From NCBI RefSeq assembly GCF_003144115.1, contig NW_020312024.1:124001-188000 (forward strand): 64,000 nt of DNA. Reading direction: 5' to 3'. Origin of the DNA: Tilletiopsis washingtonensis. Taxonomy: Eukaryota > Basidiomycota > Exobasidiomycetes > Entylomatales. Shown here piece by piece: positions 1-10,178 of this stretch. Made by a program: the position numbers and the translations under genes. The notes under the pieces were generated by a model. The model was given only the letters and a program-made list of their open reading frames with translations, was not told where the DNA came from and made no database searches. How positions within the stretch are numbered: the first letter of the stretch is position 1; the number at the start of each line of letters is the position of its first letter.

Positions 1-718
1 GGTCCTCTGTTACGTTTCCAGCAGCACAAGAGGGCATGCGCTAGTCCTGCTCTGCTCCGCGCCTGCTCTGCTGCCCCCTACTGGCGCTCCTGCGCTTGCG
101 AGGAGCTACGACACTGACTTTGCCTCCTTTTGCTTCGCGCGCACAACAGGACCGTCGCGCTTGCCCCGGGCACCAAGGTGACCTTCTCCGTGAGTGTTGG
201 CGCCGGCGCCTTGCCCTCTTCCTTCGCACTTGGGGCGTTCGCTGACCCGCTTTTCGTGCTTTCCCTCCTACCAGATCGCCGACTCGACGGGCCAGACCAA
301 CTACAGCTCCGCCATGACCATCACGGGCGACAACACGTGCGTTTGGTTGCCTTGCCTTGCCCCCTTTCCTCTCCTCCCTTATGCTTTGCTCTTGCTCTTG
401 CTCTTGCTCTTGCTCTTGCTCTTGCTCTTGCTCTTGCTCTTGCTCACGCCCGCCCTGCCTCCTCCTCCGGGAACCTGCAGCTGCAACGCGCCCGCCAACT
501 TCTCCGGCGCCGCTGCCTCCTCTTCGGGCGGCAGCAGCACGGCCGCCGCCTCGGGTGCCTCGTCGTCGAGCCGCGCGTCGAGCAGCTCGGGCTCGGCCGC
601 CGCCGCCGCCACCACCACGACGCGCCCCTCGGGCGCCATGGGTGCCGCGCCCGCACTCGGCCCGCTGGCGCTCAGCGCCGGCGCCGCCGTTGTTGGTGCC
701 GTCCTCTACCTCGCCTAA
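1..718 (+). CDS. GPI-anchored Ser/Ala-rich cell-wall protein, 3' part only
   Basis: This is the C-terminal part of a gene that begins before the window. Exons I can support are 150-189, 275-336 and 481-718, joined over introns with GTGAGT and GTGCGT donors and AG acceptors; phases agree throughout. The joined peptide has a short beta-type stretch (APGTKVTFS, IADSTGQTNYSS, MTITGDNTCNAP), of a kind I recall from small fungal GPI-anchored proteins. It is followed by about 50 residues rich in Ser, Ala, Gly and Thr, likely O-mannosylated. The last 20 or so residues are hydrophobic (LGPLALSAGAAVVGAVLYLA) and end directly at the stop, the form of a GPI-attachment signal. The protein is expected at the outer plasma membrane or in the wall; no enzymatic motif is visible. 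Bases 1-149 hold an intron end and possibly another exon I could not phase. The second intron carries a hexanucleotide repeat. Confidence 0.6.
391..444 (+). repeat. (CTTGCT)9 hexanucleotide microsatellite inside an intron
   Basis: Nine perfect CTTGCT copies, preceded by one imperfect copy at 385-390. They lie wholly inside the 337-480 intron of the GPI-anchored protein gene. In the host reading frame the repeat reads as leucines only. Confidence 0.9.
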
Positions 719-1498
719 GCACCTTGCCCAAGGCGAAAGCGAGGGTGCGCGGTGCATCGTGGACCCACTGCCTCTCTGTCTCCCTCTGGCTCGACTCGGC
801 TTTGCATCACCCCTGCATCTCGACTTTTCGCTCCTCACTCGATTGCTGCCTCACAACGGCGGCTCCTCATGCGCTCCCCTCTCCCTCTCACACACACACA
901 GCTGTCCCGACCGCACTCTCCTCCTTCATCTTCTTGCATACATCCACTGATGCCCGCTCTCCCCCCCGCACAACGACTCGCTTTACATGATCCTTGTTCA
1001 ATGGACCGCCTTCTTACGCCTTTGCTGGAGCCCGCTGCCAAGCGTGGTGCGCGAAGCTGTGCAGCTCTTGATTTGCGCCCTGCGGAGACGGAAGCGGGTT
1101 CGAGCGGGGAGTGGCAACTTGCGAGACGGCACAAATGGCGCAGACAGGTGTGGCTTTGGAAGCCCGAGAGGCTGCACGCACAAAGGCAGCCAGTACCGAG
1201 TCTGGCTGCGCCCGACTCTGATTGCAGCTGCGAAAGGGTGAGCAGAAGCAAGCGTCTGAGAGGCGTAGGGGCGGAACATGGAAGCGAGAGGCAGCGAGCT
1301 CGAGGGGTGTTTGGCTTGCGCGGACGCGCATGACGTCATCCGGGGTTGCGCTCTCGCGCCTCGAGCTCCCCTCACGCCGCACGGCAGCGGCGCGCCCCCG
1401 CCCCGCTTGGGCGCATGTGTGCGACATCTCTCTCTCTCTCCACCCACCACCCACCCACCCACCTCTCTCCGCGTGTCAGAAGAAAGCAAGAGAGAGAA
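719..1498. other. Intergenic region with pyrimidine-rich promoter tract
   Basis: No convincing gene. It holds the 3' flank of the GPI-anchored protein gene and the promoter and 5' leader of the next gene. A (CA)-type run lies near 889-901. A CT run followed by CCCA repeats spans about 1427-1470, some 30-70 bases before the next ATG; such pyrimidine tracts precede several genes in this window. Confidence 0.5.
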
Positions 1499-2101
1499 AT
1501 GGCATCCACCGCTCCCACCACCGCCGGCCTCGCACCCGGCGCGCCCGCACCGCCCAGCGAGGCGCAGCCCGGCCTGGCGCCGCCCGCTGCGCCGCTCGCC
1601 TCCGCCGCTGCGTCCACTGGCAGTGCTGGTGCGCCGGCTCTGGCGCCCACCACAGGCGCCACGACGGGCCCGGCAGCGGCGGCAGCGGGCGTGCCGGGCG
1701 TCGACGCAGCGGCAGCGGCAGCGGACCCGCACGTGCCCGCCACGGCAAAGGAGGCGCCGCTCAGCGGGCCGCCGCCGGCCGACGGCGTTTCGTTCAAGGA
1801 CCAGGTTCGCGGTGCGTGTTTCCTGCGACGGGCCCTGCGCCCGTTTCCTTTGGGAGAGAGAGGGTGGCGAAGGCCGCAGCTGTAAGGGGGCGGGTGTGCC
1901 ATTGCAAGAGGAGGCAAAGACTTGCTACTGTCTGAGTGGAGCTCTTGCCTCGCCTCGCCTCGCGCTCACCTCGCGCTCGCTCTCGCAAAGCCCGCTCACT
2001 CGCTCGTTCGCTGACGCTCTCGCAATGCAGGCTACGCAAAGTACACGGCCGGCAAGCTGACGGGCAACGACAAGGAGGTGCAGCAGGGTGCGGCTGTGTG
2101 A
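1499..2101 (+). CDS. Small Ala/Pro-rich protein with a short conserved-looking C-terminal motif
   Basis: Two exons, 1499-1811 and 2031-2101, are joined across a 219-nt intron (donor GTGCGT, acceptor TGCAG) that restores the peptide FKDQVRGYAKYTAGKLTGND. The first 90 or so residues are low-complexity Ala/Pro/Gly/Thr. The end resembles short fungal proteins with a KDQVxGYAK motif, some labelled cruciform-DNA-recognition (Hmp1-like); I give this only as a weak resemblance. With the TGA at 2099-2101 the protein has 127 residues. That TGA overlaps a GTGAGT donor at 2098, so the gene may instead continue with an exon at 2274, acceptor CGTGCAG. The frame that would follow does not look protein-like, so I prefer the earlier stop. 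Function unknown. Confidence 0.5.
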
Positions 2102-2489
2102 GTTCGTCGTCATCGTCCCACCCCCTTCTCGGTTCCCCGCTTCGAGAGCGAACCAGAACTGACACCGCCGACGGCTTCTCGCGCGGATTCACAGCGTGCG
2201 CGGCGTCGATGCTCCCGCTCCCTGATGCACGTCCTCTTCACCCCCCCCCGTCATCGCGCTACTTTCCGTGCAGCAATCCGAATGCCCAGTCTCTCCCTCT
2301 TCGCCTCTCCCTCTGGCTCTTCTCCGTTTCGCCTCGTAGTCCCTTCGTCTTTCTCTCGGTTTCGCGTCGCGGTGGAAGAAAGATGCTTGTGACCGAGAGC
2401 GAAGCGGCGCGAGAACGAGAGGTAGTACATGTGTGAAAGATGATGGCTGGCTGGGTGAGGAGGGGGAGGAAAGAGACGCGAAAGCGGCT
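2102..2489. other. Convergent intergenic region
   Basis: This lies between the end of the small plus-strand gene and the last exon of PCNA on the minus strand. It holds CT-rich sequence and a C9 run near 2241-2249. Nothing else is supported, apart from the possible alternative last exon from 2274. Confidence 0.45.
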
Positions 2490-4138
2490 TCACTCGTCGT
2501 CCTGTACAACAGGGATCAGCAAGCAATTCAACGCGGGAGAGTAGAGAGGAGAATGGAAGAGGGAGAGGGAAGAGACGGGAGTGAGGGGAACTCACCTCGG
2601 ACAGCTTGGGCGCGAGATAGAAGCGCACGTGTCCATCCTCGAAGGCGAACTCGCACTGTGCGCAGCAAGAGTCACGCGTCAGCGTGTGCTCTGCTGAGCG
2701 TCGCCGGGGAAGAGCACCTACCAGCAGCGGCACTTCATTGCTCATGTGCAGCGCGACACCCTTGCAGAGCGGCGCCGCCTTGGCAAAGAGCGAGAGGTAC
2801 TTGAGGCTGAACGTCAAGCTGACGCTCTGCTGCAGCTGAATCTCGACGGGCACACTCTCCTCTGCGCCACTCGCCGCGCCCGCCTTTCGCTTCTTGCCCT
2901 TTGGCTTCGACTCCTCGTCCTCCTCCTCCTCGTCGTCGTCGTTGGCATGCACCGCACTGCCTGCTCCCTGCTTGAGCGTGAGCTTCGCAGCGCCCACTTC
3001 GCCCTCCGAAGAGAAGCCCACGCCGTCCTTCGAGACGTCGATCTTGACGCTCTCACCCACGACGGAGAGATCGCGACAGATGCGCGCATACTCCGACGAC
3101 GACATCTTGACGACGGCGTCGTACGACGTGTCCGGAATGCCGAGATGCTCCGAATCAATGTCCATCAGCTTCATGTCGTACTCGGCGACGCGGTCCGACT
3201 CTGCAGAAGAGAAAGTGGGGGGCAGTGCGGCGTCAACGGCATGCCCTGGCAAGACGTGGCGCGCAACGCATGTCTCTGGCCCTCGGCGGCGCTGTGCGCA
3301 AGTGTGCAGCGCAGTACAGCATCGCACGAGCACTGCACGCTTCCTTGGCGTCCAGAACGAGAGGCGCAACTGCGCAGGCACCGCCGCACAGAGCCACAGC
3401 TCTTCACGCGCTCCAAAGAAAGCCGGAAAGAGCGTCGTGGCATGTCCCATCAGTGAGCAGCGACATGCTCCACATCGCGCTCCTGCCCTTCTGGCGCTCC
3501 CTCATGCGAGCCCATCCTTGCATCGCGCCACGGCCGCCTCGCCGCCGTCCTTGCGCCACTTGGCCCTTCCTCGCGCGAGTACTCACTGGTGCTCTCAAAC
3601 ATCAAGCCCAGACTGTCTCCGTCGTCGGCCTTGCGCATGGTGAGCGTGTCGTTGTTGTCGGCGCTGCGCACAATCTTGGTGAGGGCGGCGAGGCTGATGC
3701 CGATGCTCATCGGCCGGTCGCAGCGGTACGGCTCGAAGCCCTCGCGGCGCAGCTCGATGGAGGAGAGGGCGACGTGCGAGTTGTCCATGGCTTGCATGCG
3801 CTGGAAGAGAGAGGTTTAGTAGAGAAGGGGGCAAAGGGGGAAGAGGGGCACACGCACGATGCCATCCTCGTTGCAGTCAAAGTTGGCGTCGGTGATCAGG
3901 TCCTTGACGGCTGCAGACGAGCAGCAAGGGTCAGCGACGCGTGCCGAGCCTGGGGCGTACGCCCACAGCCACGCGAGCTCACCGTCGAGCACCTTCTTGA
4001 GCTGCACGCGCCAGCAGCAGGTGAGGCAGGAGAGAGTCAGCGCATGCCTGGCCAGGGGCCCGCGCCACACACGCGCACGCGCGCGTGGCAAGCAGGCACA
4101 CGCACCGTCGACGCCTGGGCCATGCGAGCTTCGAGCAT
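2490..4138 (-). CDS. PCNA: PCNA, DNA polymerase sliding clamp
   Basis: Homotrimeric ring clamp that tethers DNA polymerases and many repair factors at replication forks in the nucleus. My model has seven exons (transcript order): 4106-4138, 3983-4001, 3858-3910, 3587-3800, 2722-3200, 2596-2655, 2490-2501. They give 289 aa, against about 258-261 in most species. Family signatures: start MLEARM; EDGI near residue 35; YRCDRPMSIGI; the interdomain connecting loop MDIDSEHLGIPDTSYD (119-134); ICRDLS; and the end FYLAPKLSEDDE. Lys164, the ubiquitin site of PCNA in other eukaryotes, is kept in the sequence VSKDGVGF at exactly position 164. Residues about 186-222 form an extra acidic-then-basic loop. 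The final exon is only 12 nt (DDE plus stop) but is needed for the usual acidic tail. Two ACGCGT motifs lie about 320-350 bases upstream. Confidence 0.96.
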
Positions 4139-4387
4139 GATGGAGTCGCGTGTGTGTTACTGGGGGAATGGGAAGCGCGGTGGCAAGGTGTGCGAGGTGG
4201 AGTGGGAAGGCGGACGCAGCGGGCAGTCGAGGGGAGTGTTGCGATGGGGGGAAGAGCTGATGAGGAGCAGAAGCAAGCAAGGCACAGAGAGCGGCGCGCG
4301 CGCTGCGCACAAACAGACGCAGCCTGCTGGAGCGAGGCACGGGGCAGCACAGCAGGCGGCACAGCAGCACAGCAGAGGCACGGCAGC

Positions 4388-4419
4388 AGAGGCAGAGGCC
4401 CGCAGAGGCAGAGGCCCGC
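4388..4419. repeat. Two tandem copies of a 16-bp unit
   Basis: AGAGGCAGAGGCCCGC occurs twice, head to tail and without mismatch, in the region upstream of PCNA. Confidence 0.85.
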
Positions 4420-4455
4420 AGCTGCGAAGCACACACACCACGCGCGAAGCACTCA

Positions 4456-4489
4456 ACGCGTCGGCCACGCCGCGCGGCGCGCGACGCGT
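4456..4489. promoter_or_regulatory. Pair of MluI cell-cycle box-like motifs (ACGCGT)
   Basis: The palindrome ACGCGT occurs at 4456-4461 and 4484-4489, 28 bp apart, about 320-350 bases upstream of the PCNA start. In yeasts, MBF binds ACGCGT and drives G1/S expression of replication genes, PCNA among them. The hexamer is not rare in GC-rich DNA, so the link is an inference from pairing and position. Confidence 0.4.
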
Positions 4490-4722
4490 CAACGTCGGGG
4501 GCCGCCGCGCACCGGCGCGGCCTCGGCTAGGCCGCGCGCTCGCGGCTTGCGTGCAATAGAATGAGAATCGACGTCGCCTCAGCGCCTCCAGGCGGCTTTG
4601 CATCCCTTCATGCCCACGCCACACAGTCAAGCGTCGCTATCCATTGCTGCGCATACAAGGCAGCACGTTGCACTGGCGTCCACAGTGCCCACACGGGGCG
4701 TTGCGCCTCGTCTCGCGCGCGC

Positions 4723-7249
4723 TCAAGCCTGCAGCTTCGCCTGCTGCGCTCGCGAGAAGGCACCGGGCCCAAAGCCGCGCTCGCCCAGCGCCTCGTCCAG
4801 CAGGCGCGCCAGACCGAGCGCCTTTTCCTCCTCGTAGCGCTGCGTCACCACTGCCAAGGGGGGAAAGGGGGTCGAGGGAGGAATGAGCCATGCCCAGACC
4901 GCCGACTGTTGGGGCAAGAAAGATAGGCGTGGGGGCAGAGCGCAAGGCCAAACTCACCCTGCACACCAACGGGCAGGCCGGCCATGCGTGTCGCAGAATA
5001 GATGGGCGAGCCAGACCCGTACATGCGGTACGCCAGCAGCTTGGAGGTATCCTGTTGTCGCGCCACACGCCTGGTCAGCAAACATGTGCACACCTGTGTG
5101 TACTCGCGCCCACTACAGCAGCAGACGCGCGCATGTGGGGGGGGGCTCACCTTGAAGTTGGCCTGCTGCCAGTACGGCGATGGCTTGCTGTTCGAGGCGG
5201 CGTCGAGCTGCGCGTCGACGCGCAGCACCGGCAGCGTCACGGCGGGATTGTCGAGCAGGTTGAAGAGGGCCGTCGGTGCCACTGCTCCACTGATCTCATC
5301 TGTGTTCACGCGAATCAAGGAAGGAGGGGGTGGTGTCAGCATAGGCGGCAGCAGGGCGCGCGCACAGTAAGCCATCGCGCCCGGGCAAAGCCCAAGACGC
5401 ACCAGTGCCATGGTGCAGCGGCGCCGGCAAGGCAAAGACGGGACAGACGATGCCGTCGAGTCGATGGCGCTGCCACACGTGCACGTTCCAGTGCTCGACA
5501 AAGTCGTCGTTCTCGGCCTGCGCATCAATCAGGCCGCCCGCCGTCTTCTTGAAGGCGCGCTCCACGACGTACGCAAAGGCGCGATCACGGATGATGTAGC
5601 GCACGCTTGGTGGGGGGGCGAAGACCGTCAGTTGGGCAAGTGAGAGCGCGAGGAGGGGGCGCGCATCTTACATGAAGACAAAGAGCTTGCGGATGAGCGA
5701 GGGCACTGCGAGAGAATGGCGGCAGTGAGTTCGGTGCCGGATTGGCCAAAGTACTCGAGGCGACAACACTCACACGAAGGCAGCAAGAAGGCCAGCTTCA
5801 TCGCCGGATCCACCGCGTCCGGCGCAATGTGTTTGCGCGACGAGTGGAAGCGATCGCACCCCACGATGCTCAGGAAGAGGCGCATGGCATGAGCTCCCCT
5901 GACCTCGCTCGCCTGCAGCTCTACAAACTCGACGTGCTTGCCGTGCTTGCGTTCCAGCGCCGTCTTGGCGGCCAAGACGGCACGGATGCACGCCGGCGAC
6001 GTGCGGCTGAGGCCGTCGGTGAGGAAGTAGCCGAAGCGCAGCGGCCGGCCGCGCTTCTCTGCGGCGCCGAGCGCGTCGAGCCAGAGCGGCCTTAGCGGCG
6101 CCGGCACGAGGCTCTCGGCGCCGTACTGCAGCTGCGTCTCACGCAGGCTGAGCGTAGCGCTCTCCTCCGTCGGGTGCAGCGTCTCCATGTTGAGCCGGTG
6201 CAGCAGCTCGAGGTCGGCGAGACTGCGCGTCATGGGCCCCGTGACGACGTGGATCGAATGGAAGCCTTCGTTGTACTTTGCATTGCCTGCGTTTGGGTAG
6301 CGACCGGAGCTGGGCTTGAGCGAGTAGATGCCGCAGAAGTGCGCCGGGATGCGCAGCGAGCCGCCTGTGAGTGCAGCCGTGGTAGCATCAGCACGGCGTG
6401 TGATGGGGGGAATGCCCACTGGCGCAAGAGAGGCGCGGGAGCGGCACACACCAATGTCGGAGCCAATGCCAAAGGCCGAGCCATCAGCGGCAAGCAGAGC
6501 AGCTTCGCCTCCACTGCTGCCGCCCGCCACGTGCTGCGGCTGCCACGGGTTGCCAGTCTGTCCGAAGAGCGGGTTGCGCGAATCGATGGCAATCATCGTC
6601 TGCGGCACGTTGGTCTGCACGAAGCAGACGGCGCCGTGCGCCTCTGCCAGACGGACGATGGCAGCGGACTGGGTTGGTTGCCAAAGACGTCAGCATGGTG
6701 CGCAGAGGCGCGAGGAGGGTGAGGAGGCGTGAACACGCACCTCGGTGCTGCGCCCGTTCTTGAGCCACGAGGAGAAGCCGATGGTCAGATGCGTGCCTTC
6801 GAGGTGGTAGCAGTCTGTGTGTGTGTGTCGTGCATCAGTACACAGAGCGCGCATGGGGCAGAGCAGACGGCGTCGTCGCCGCCCGCGCGTACCACCTCAC
6901 CCTTGAGGCTGAACGGCACGCCGTGCAGCGCTCCGCTGAGCTTGCCCGTCTGTTCGAACTCAGCGTCGAGCTCGGCGGCACGCTGCAGCGCCGAGTCGAA
7001 GGCCACCTCGGTGACGCAGTTGGTGCGCCGCTGCGCTCTGCGCGTCGAGCGGATGAAGGCCTCGAGCAGCTCGGTGGCCGTCCACTTGCCGTTCTGCACG
7101 CCCGCGACCATGGCGGCGATGTCGGCGGCGAGGATCTCGGCATCCTTGTCGCCGCTGCTGGCGAGCGTGTTCTTCTGCAGCAGACGGTCGCGCTGCGCGA
7201 CGTGCTCTCTGGTGGCGACGAGATGCGGCGCCGTGCTGAAGGGCCACAT
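4723..7249 (-). CDS. Amidase-signature hydrolase, FAAH-like
   Basis: Serine hydrolase of the amidase-signature family, likely cleaving fatty acid amides or other carboxamides. Nine exons (transcript order): 6901-7249, 6741-6814, 6452-6668, 5774-6364, 5672-5705, 5403-5605, 5151-5299, 4958-5051, 4723-4850; all phases agree and give 612 aa. The Ser-cisSer-Lys triad is visible: Lys116 in GVPFSLKD, Ser192 in AGGSSGGEAALL, and Ser216 in SDIGGSLRIP. The 24-residue spacing of the two serines matches fatty acid amide hydrolase. The N-terminal part with TATELLEAFI and TNCVTEVAF is typical of fungal FAAH-like amidases. The ATG at 7249 is the first plausible start and leaves 299 bases of promoter after the upstream gene. 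No signal peptide is seen. The substrate cannot be told from sequence. Confidence 0.9.
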
Positions 7250-7548
7250 GCTGGGCGCAGAGGGCCGGGTGTGAGGGTGAGGCGCCAAGGAGCATGGAGC
7301 GTGGAAGCGAGGGCCATGCGGGGCAGCGGGTGCACTTCTGCCCCGAGTGCCGGCCGCCGGCACCTTGCATCCGAACGCGCGCGCGCACGGGCCCGCTCCG
7401 CTTCCGCACCGACTCGACTTCCAAGCCGGCGGCAGCAGGGCACTGCAAGGCAAGGCGCGCCTCGGACAGCAATCCGACGCAAGGCACATGGCATTAAGTG
7501 AGGCAGGCAAGAGCGGCACACATCCCCGGCGAAGCAGACGTCTGGGCA

Positions 7549-10178
7549 TCAGAAGAGAATGTAGCTGCGTGCGGCAAGAGGGGCAGAAGGGGGGGTCAGC
7601 CTCGCTGCCAGCCATGGCCCATGACGCAACTGCGCGACGCACCCGATGTTGAGCATGGGGAAGCCGATGAAGAGGCCCACCCAGAAGCTCATGTTGCCCA
7701 CCGTCGGGTTGCGCTTCACCCACGGGATCTGGCTGATGGCAATCAGCGGGATCTGCGCCCTGCACGCGGTGGGGCAAGCATCAGGGGGCGTCAGCGCCGC
7801 TGCTGCAGTTGGGCCTCACCAAGCCGCTCGTCAAGCAGCAGACTCACATCTGCAGCGCAAAGAGATAGCCGCGGATCTTGCCGCTGACAATGGCCATGAC
7901 GAGCTCGTGCAGCAGCGACGAGAGTAGGAACGTGTAGAGCATGGCCACCTTCTTGGACGCGCCGGCTGTGATGCTGTGGGCATAGACGTGGCGCAGCAGG
8001 AAGGAGTGCACAGGCTGGCGCGGACGTGAGCGGGAGGCGAGAGAGGGAGAGGCAAGGAGACGCACCTTGTTCCACTTGCGGCTGAACTCGTCCATCGAGC
8101 GCGAGTTCCACCAGTCGAGGTAGAACTCGCGGTCGGCAAAGCTGTGGGGCGGGCGTCAGCGCTGGCAGCATCTGCAGTCTCTGTGCGCGGCCTTACCGCG
8201 TGGCCTCGCCAGCAAAGGCCAGCGCGCATTCGAACATGACGAAGAAGATGAGGAGATACTGCCCGGCACACGAGGATCAGCGCATGCGGGGAGCTGGAAG
8301 GCGAGCGCATAACCCACATTGACCATCATGGGCACGGCGAGCTGCAGGAACGTCTGGATGATCGGCGTGTCGGGGCCGGGCTGGTGCGGCATGATCCAGT
8401 GCTCGGTGATGACGTAGATGACGCAGAAGGTGCCGACGCCCGCGAGTGCCTTTTCCAGGAGGTACGAGGGGCGAATGCTAGGGCGTGGTGATCAGCCATG
8501 CGCTGCGCATCGGGCAGGGCCATGCAGAAACACTCACTTTTTGACGCGAGGGTACGTCAGCTCGTAGACGAGCGTGGGGCAGCAGAGATAGTCGAAGAAG
8601 TTGGCGTACGTGACATTCTGTGGCCAGCTGACATGCTCGCCCTTCTCGTTGGGCCCGGCACTGAGAAGCTCCTCGCGCAGCTCTTCAATGGAGCGCGCCA
8701 GCTGCGCCACGACGCTGTCGGGATGCGAGGCGAGCGGATGAGGGTCGCGCACCGTCGTTTCGCCATCGTGATGGCCAGCCTTGGCCTCCTTGCCTGCTGC
8801 AGAGGCCTCCGTCGTCGCCGCCGGCTTCTCCTTGTCCGTCAGCACCGCCGCTCGTCGATGCGCCGTGTTGGTGCGATGGCGCAGCTGGTTCGAGCCACGC
8901 TGCACGTCGCGGCGCGACCAGTCCTTGCTGTGCTCCACCGCCTCGCCCTGTTCCGCCTCGAGGGCCTTGCGCACCGCCGCGGCCCATGCACTGTCACTGA
9001 CGAGCTGCCCGGCGCCGAGCTTGGCGTCCTTGTCGTCTGAGATTTCGGCCACGCGCTCCTCGAGCTGCACTTCCAGGCGCCGCATGCGGTGGTAGTTGTC
9101 CGCCATGGCGCCGTTGACCGCCATGTAGGAGTGAATCTTCATCATCATGCTCAGCGTGTGCAGCGTGAGGAAGCCCGACTGCACCCAGGGCCAGTCGCTG
9201 TGACGGAGCGTGCTCAGCCAACGACTGTCGCAGGCAGGTCAGCGACACTCACCGGTACTGCGTCCAGCGGATCACCGAGAAGAGCAGCGCCGCCTGCCAC
9301 GCATGCTGTGCCCAGATGAGCGTCGGCCAGTAGCTGACCCAGCCGCGCTTGAGCACGAGGGCAAAGGGCACGCAGATGAACGTGCTGGCGCACAGCGTGG
9401 CGTCGGAGAGCAGCAGCACCCAGGCATCGCGGCTGAAGAGCGTGGCAAACGTCATGCTGATCACCTGCCCCGTTGACGCCCACGATGTGTAGGACGTGTT
9501 GAGCATGAGAATGAAGAGGGCGATCCAGAAGAGCACGTAGAAGCCACGGAAGCTGCGCAGCGGCGGCACGTCAGCACTTGCTGCTCGCACCTCGGTCAAG
9601 CCCGAGTATGCTCTCCCGGCTTGCAGCAGGCCCGACTCACGGGTCGGTGGAGCTGTGCGGATGGAAGCGATCAAAGGCGCTCTCGCGCGGCACAAAGCTG
9701 ACGAGGGCGCGGATCTTGCGGCCGCTGCGCTTTGCCCGGCTCGACTGCGACGGCCGCAGCGTGACGAGGCCGCCCTTGCCCACTTCGTGCGAGAGGCCTG
9801 GTGGAAAGGGAGGTCAGCGGCGCTGGACGCCTAGCCGAGTCTGGCCTGGGGCGCGGTGCAGCGCGGCCGCCGCAAGACAGTGCGACGAGCCGTGTCTGCG
9901 CTGGCACCGCAGTGCTCTCCGTACCTCGCTGCTGCTGCGCGCAACGCACCTTTGGTGCCGACGTGCGTCACCGTCGTCGTCGTCGTCTTCTCGCCGCCCG
10001 CCTTGGCCGTATACTCTCCGAGCTCGCGCTGCGCCGCATCCGCCGAGCTCAGAATGGTGGTCGTCACCGTCGTGCTGGCCACGACCTCGTCGTCCGAGCC
10101 ACTGCCACTGCCCGTCGACACGCGCGACACGGTGGGCCGCGCGGTGCCGCCGGTGGCGGCGGCAGCCGATGGAGCCAT
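7549..10178 (-). CDS. ARE2: Sterol O-acyltransferase (ACAT/ARE family, MBOAT)
   Basis: ER membrane enzyme that esterifies sterols with fatty acyl-CoA for storage in lipid droplets. Ten exons (transcript order): 9950-10178, 9641-9797, 9253-9552, 8538-9197, 8318-8477, 8197-8258, 8066-8141, 7848-8014, 7643-7759, 7549-7564; 647 aa. Family marks are clear: the FYLDWWN motif at about 529-535 (consensus FYxDWWN), HSF at 551-553, and the active-site His near 584 in LLSSLLHELVMAI. Several strongly hydrophobic segments match a multi-span MBOAT protein. The first 100 or so residues are Ser/Thr/Ala-rich and cytosolic in type. A long charged loop (about residues 270-400) precedes PQNVTYANFFDYL. The last exon is 16 nt and supplies the end NIGYILF, as in relatives that finish shortly after the last helix. 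ARE1 versus ARE2 cannot be distinguished. Confidence 0.92.

Larger units (their letters stand above)
4139..4722. other. Intergenic region upstream of PCNA
   Basis: This is the promoter side of PCNA and the 3' flank of the amidase gene, both on the minus strand. It contains a 16-bp unit repeated twice in tandem (4388-4419) and two ACGCGT hexamers (4456-4461 and 4484-4489). No gene is supported. Confidence 0.5.

Noticed and set aside
1090-1120. GGGTTCGAGC resembling a tRNA B box
   Set aside because: No A box at the right distance and no cloverleaf can be drawn around it.
1427-1470. CT/CCCA-rich tract as a special repeat
   Set aside because: Similar pyrimidine tracts precede many start codons here, so it is an ordinary promoter feature.
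3225-4559. 444-codon plus-strand frame over PCNA
   Set aside because: It crosses several PCNA exons and introns in antisense; PCNA itself is certain.
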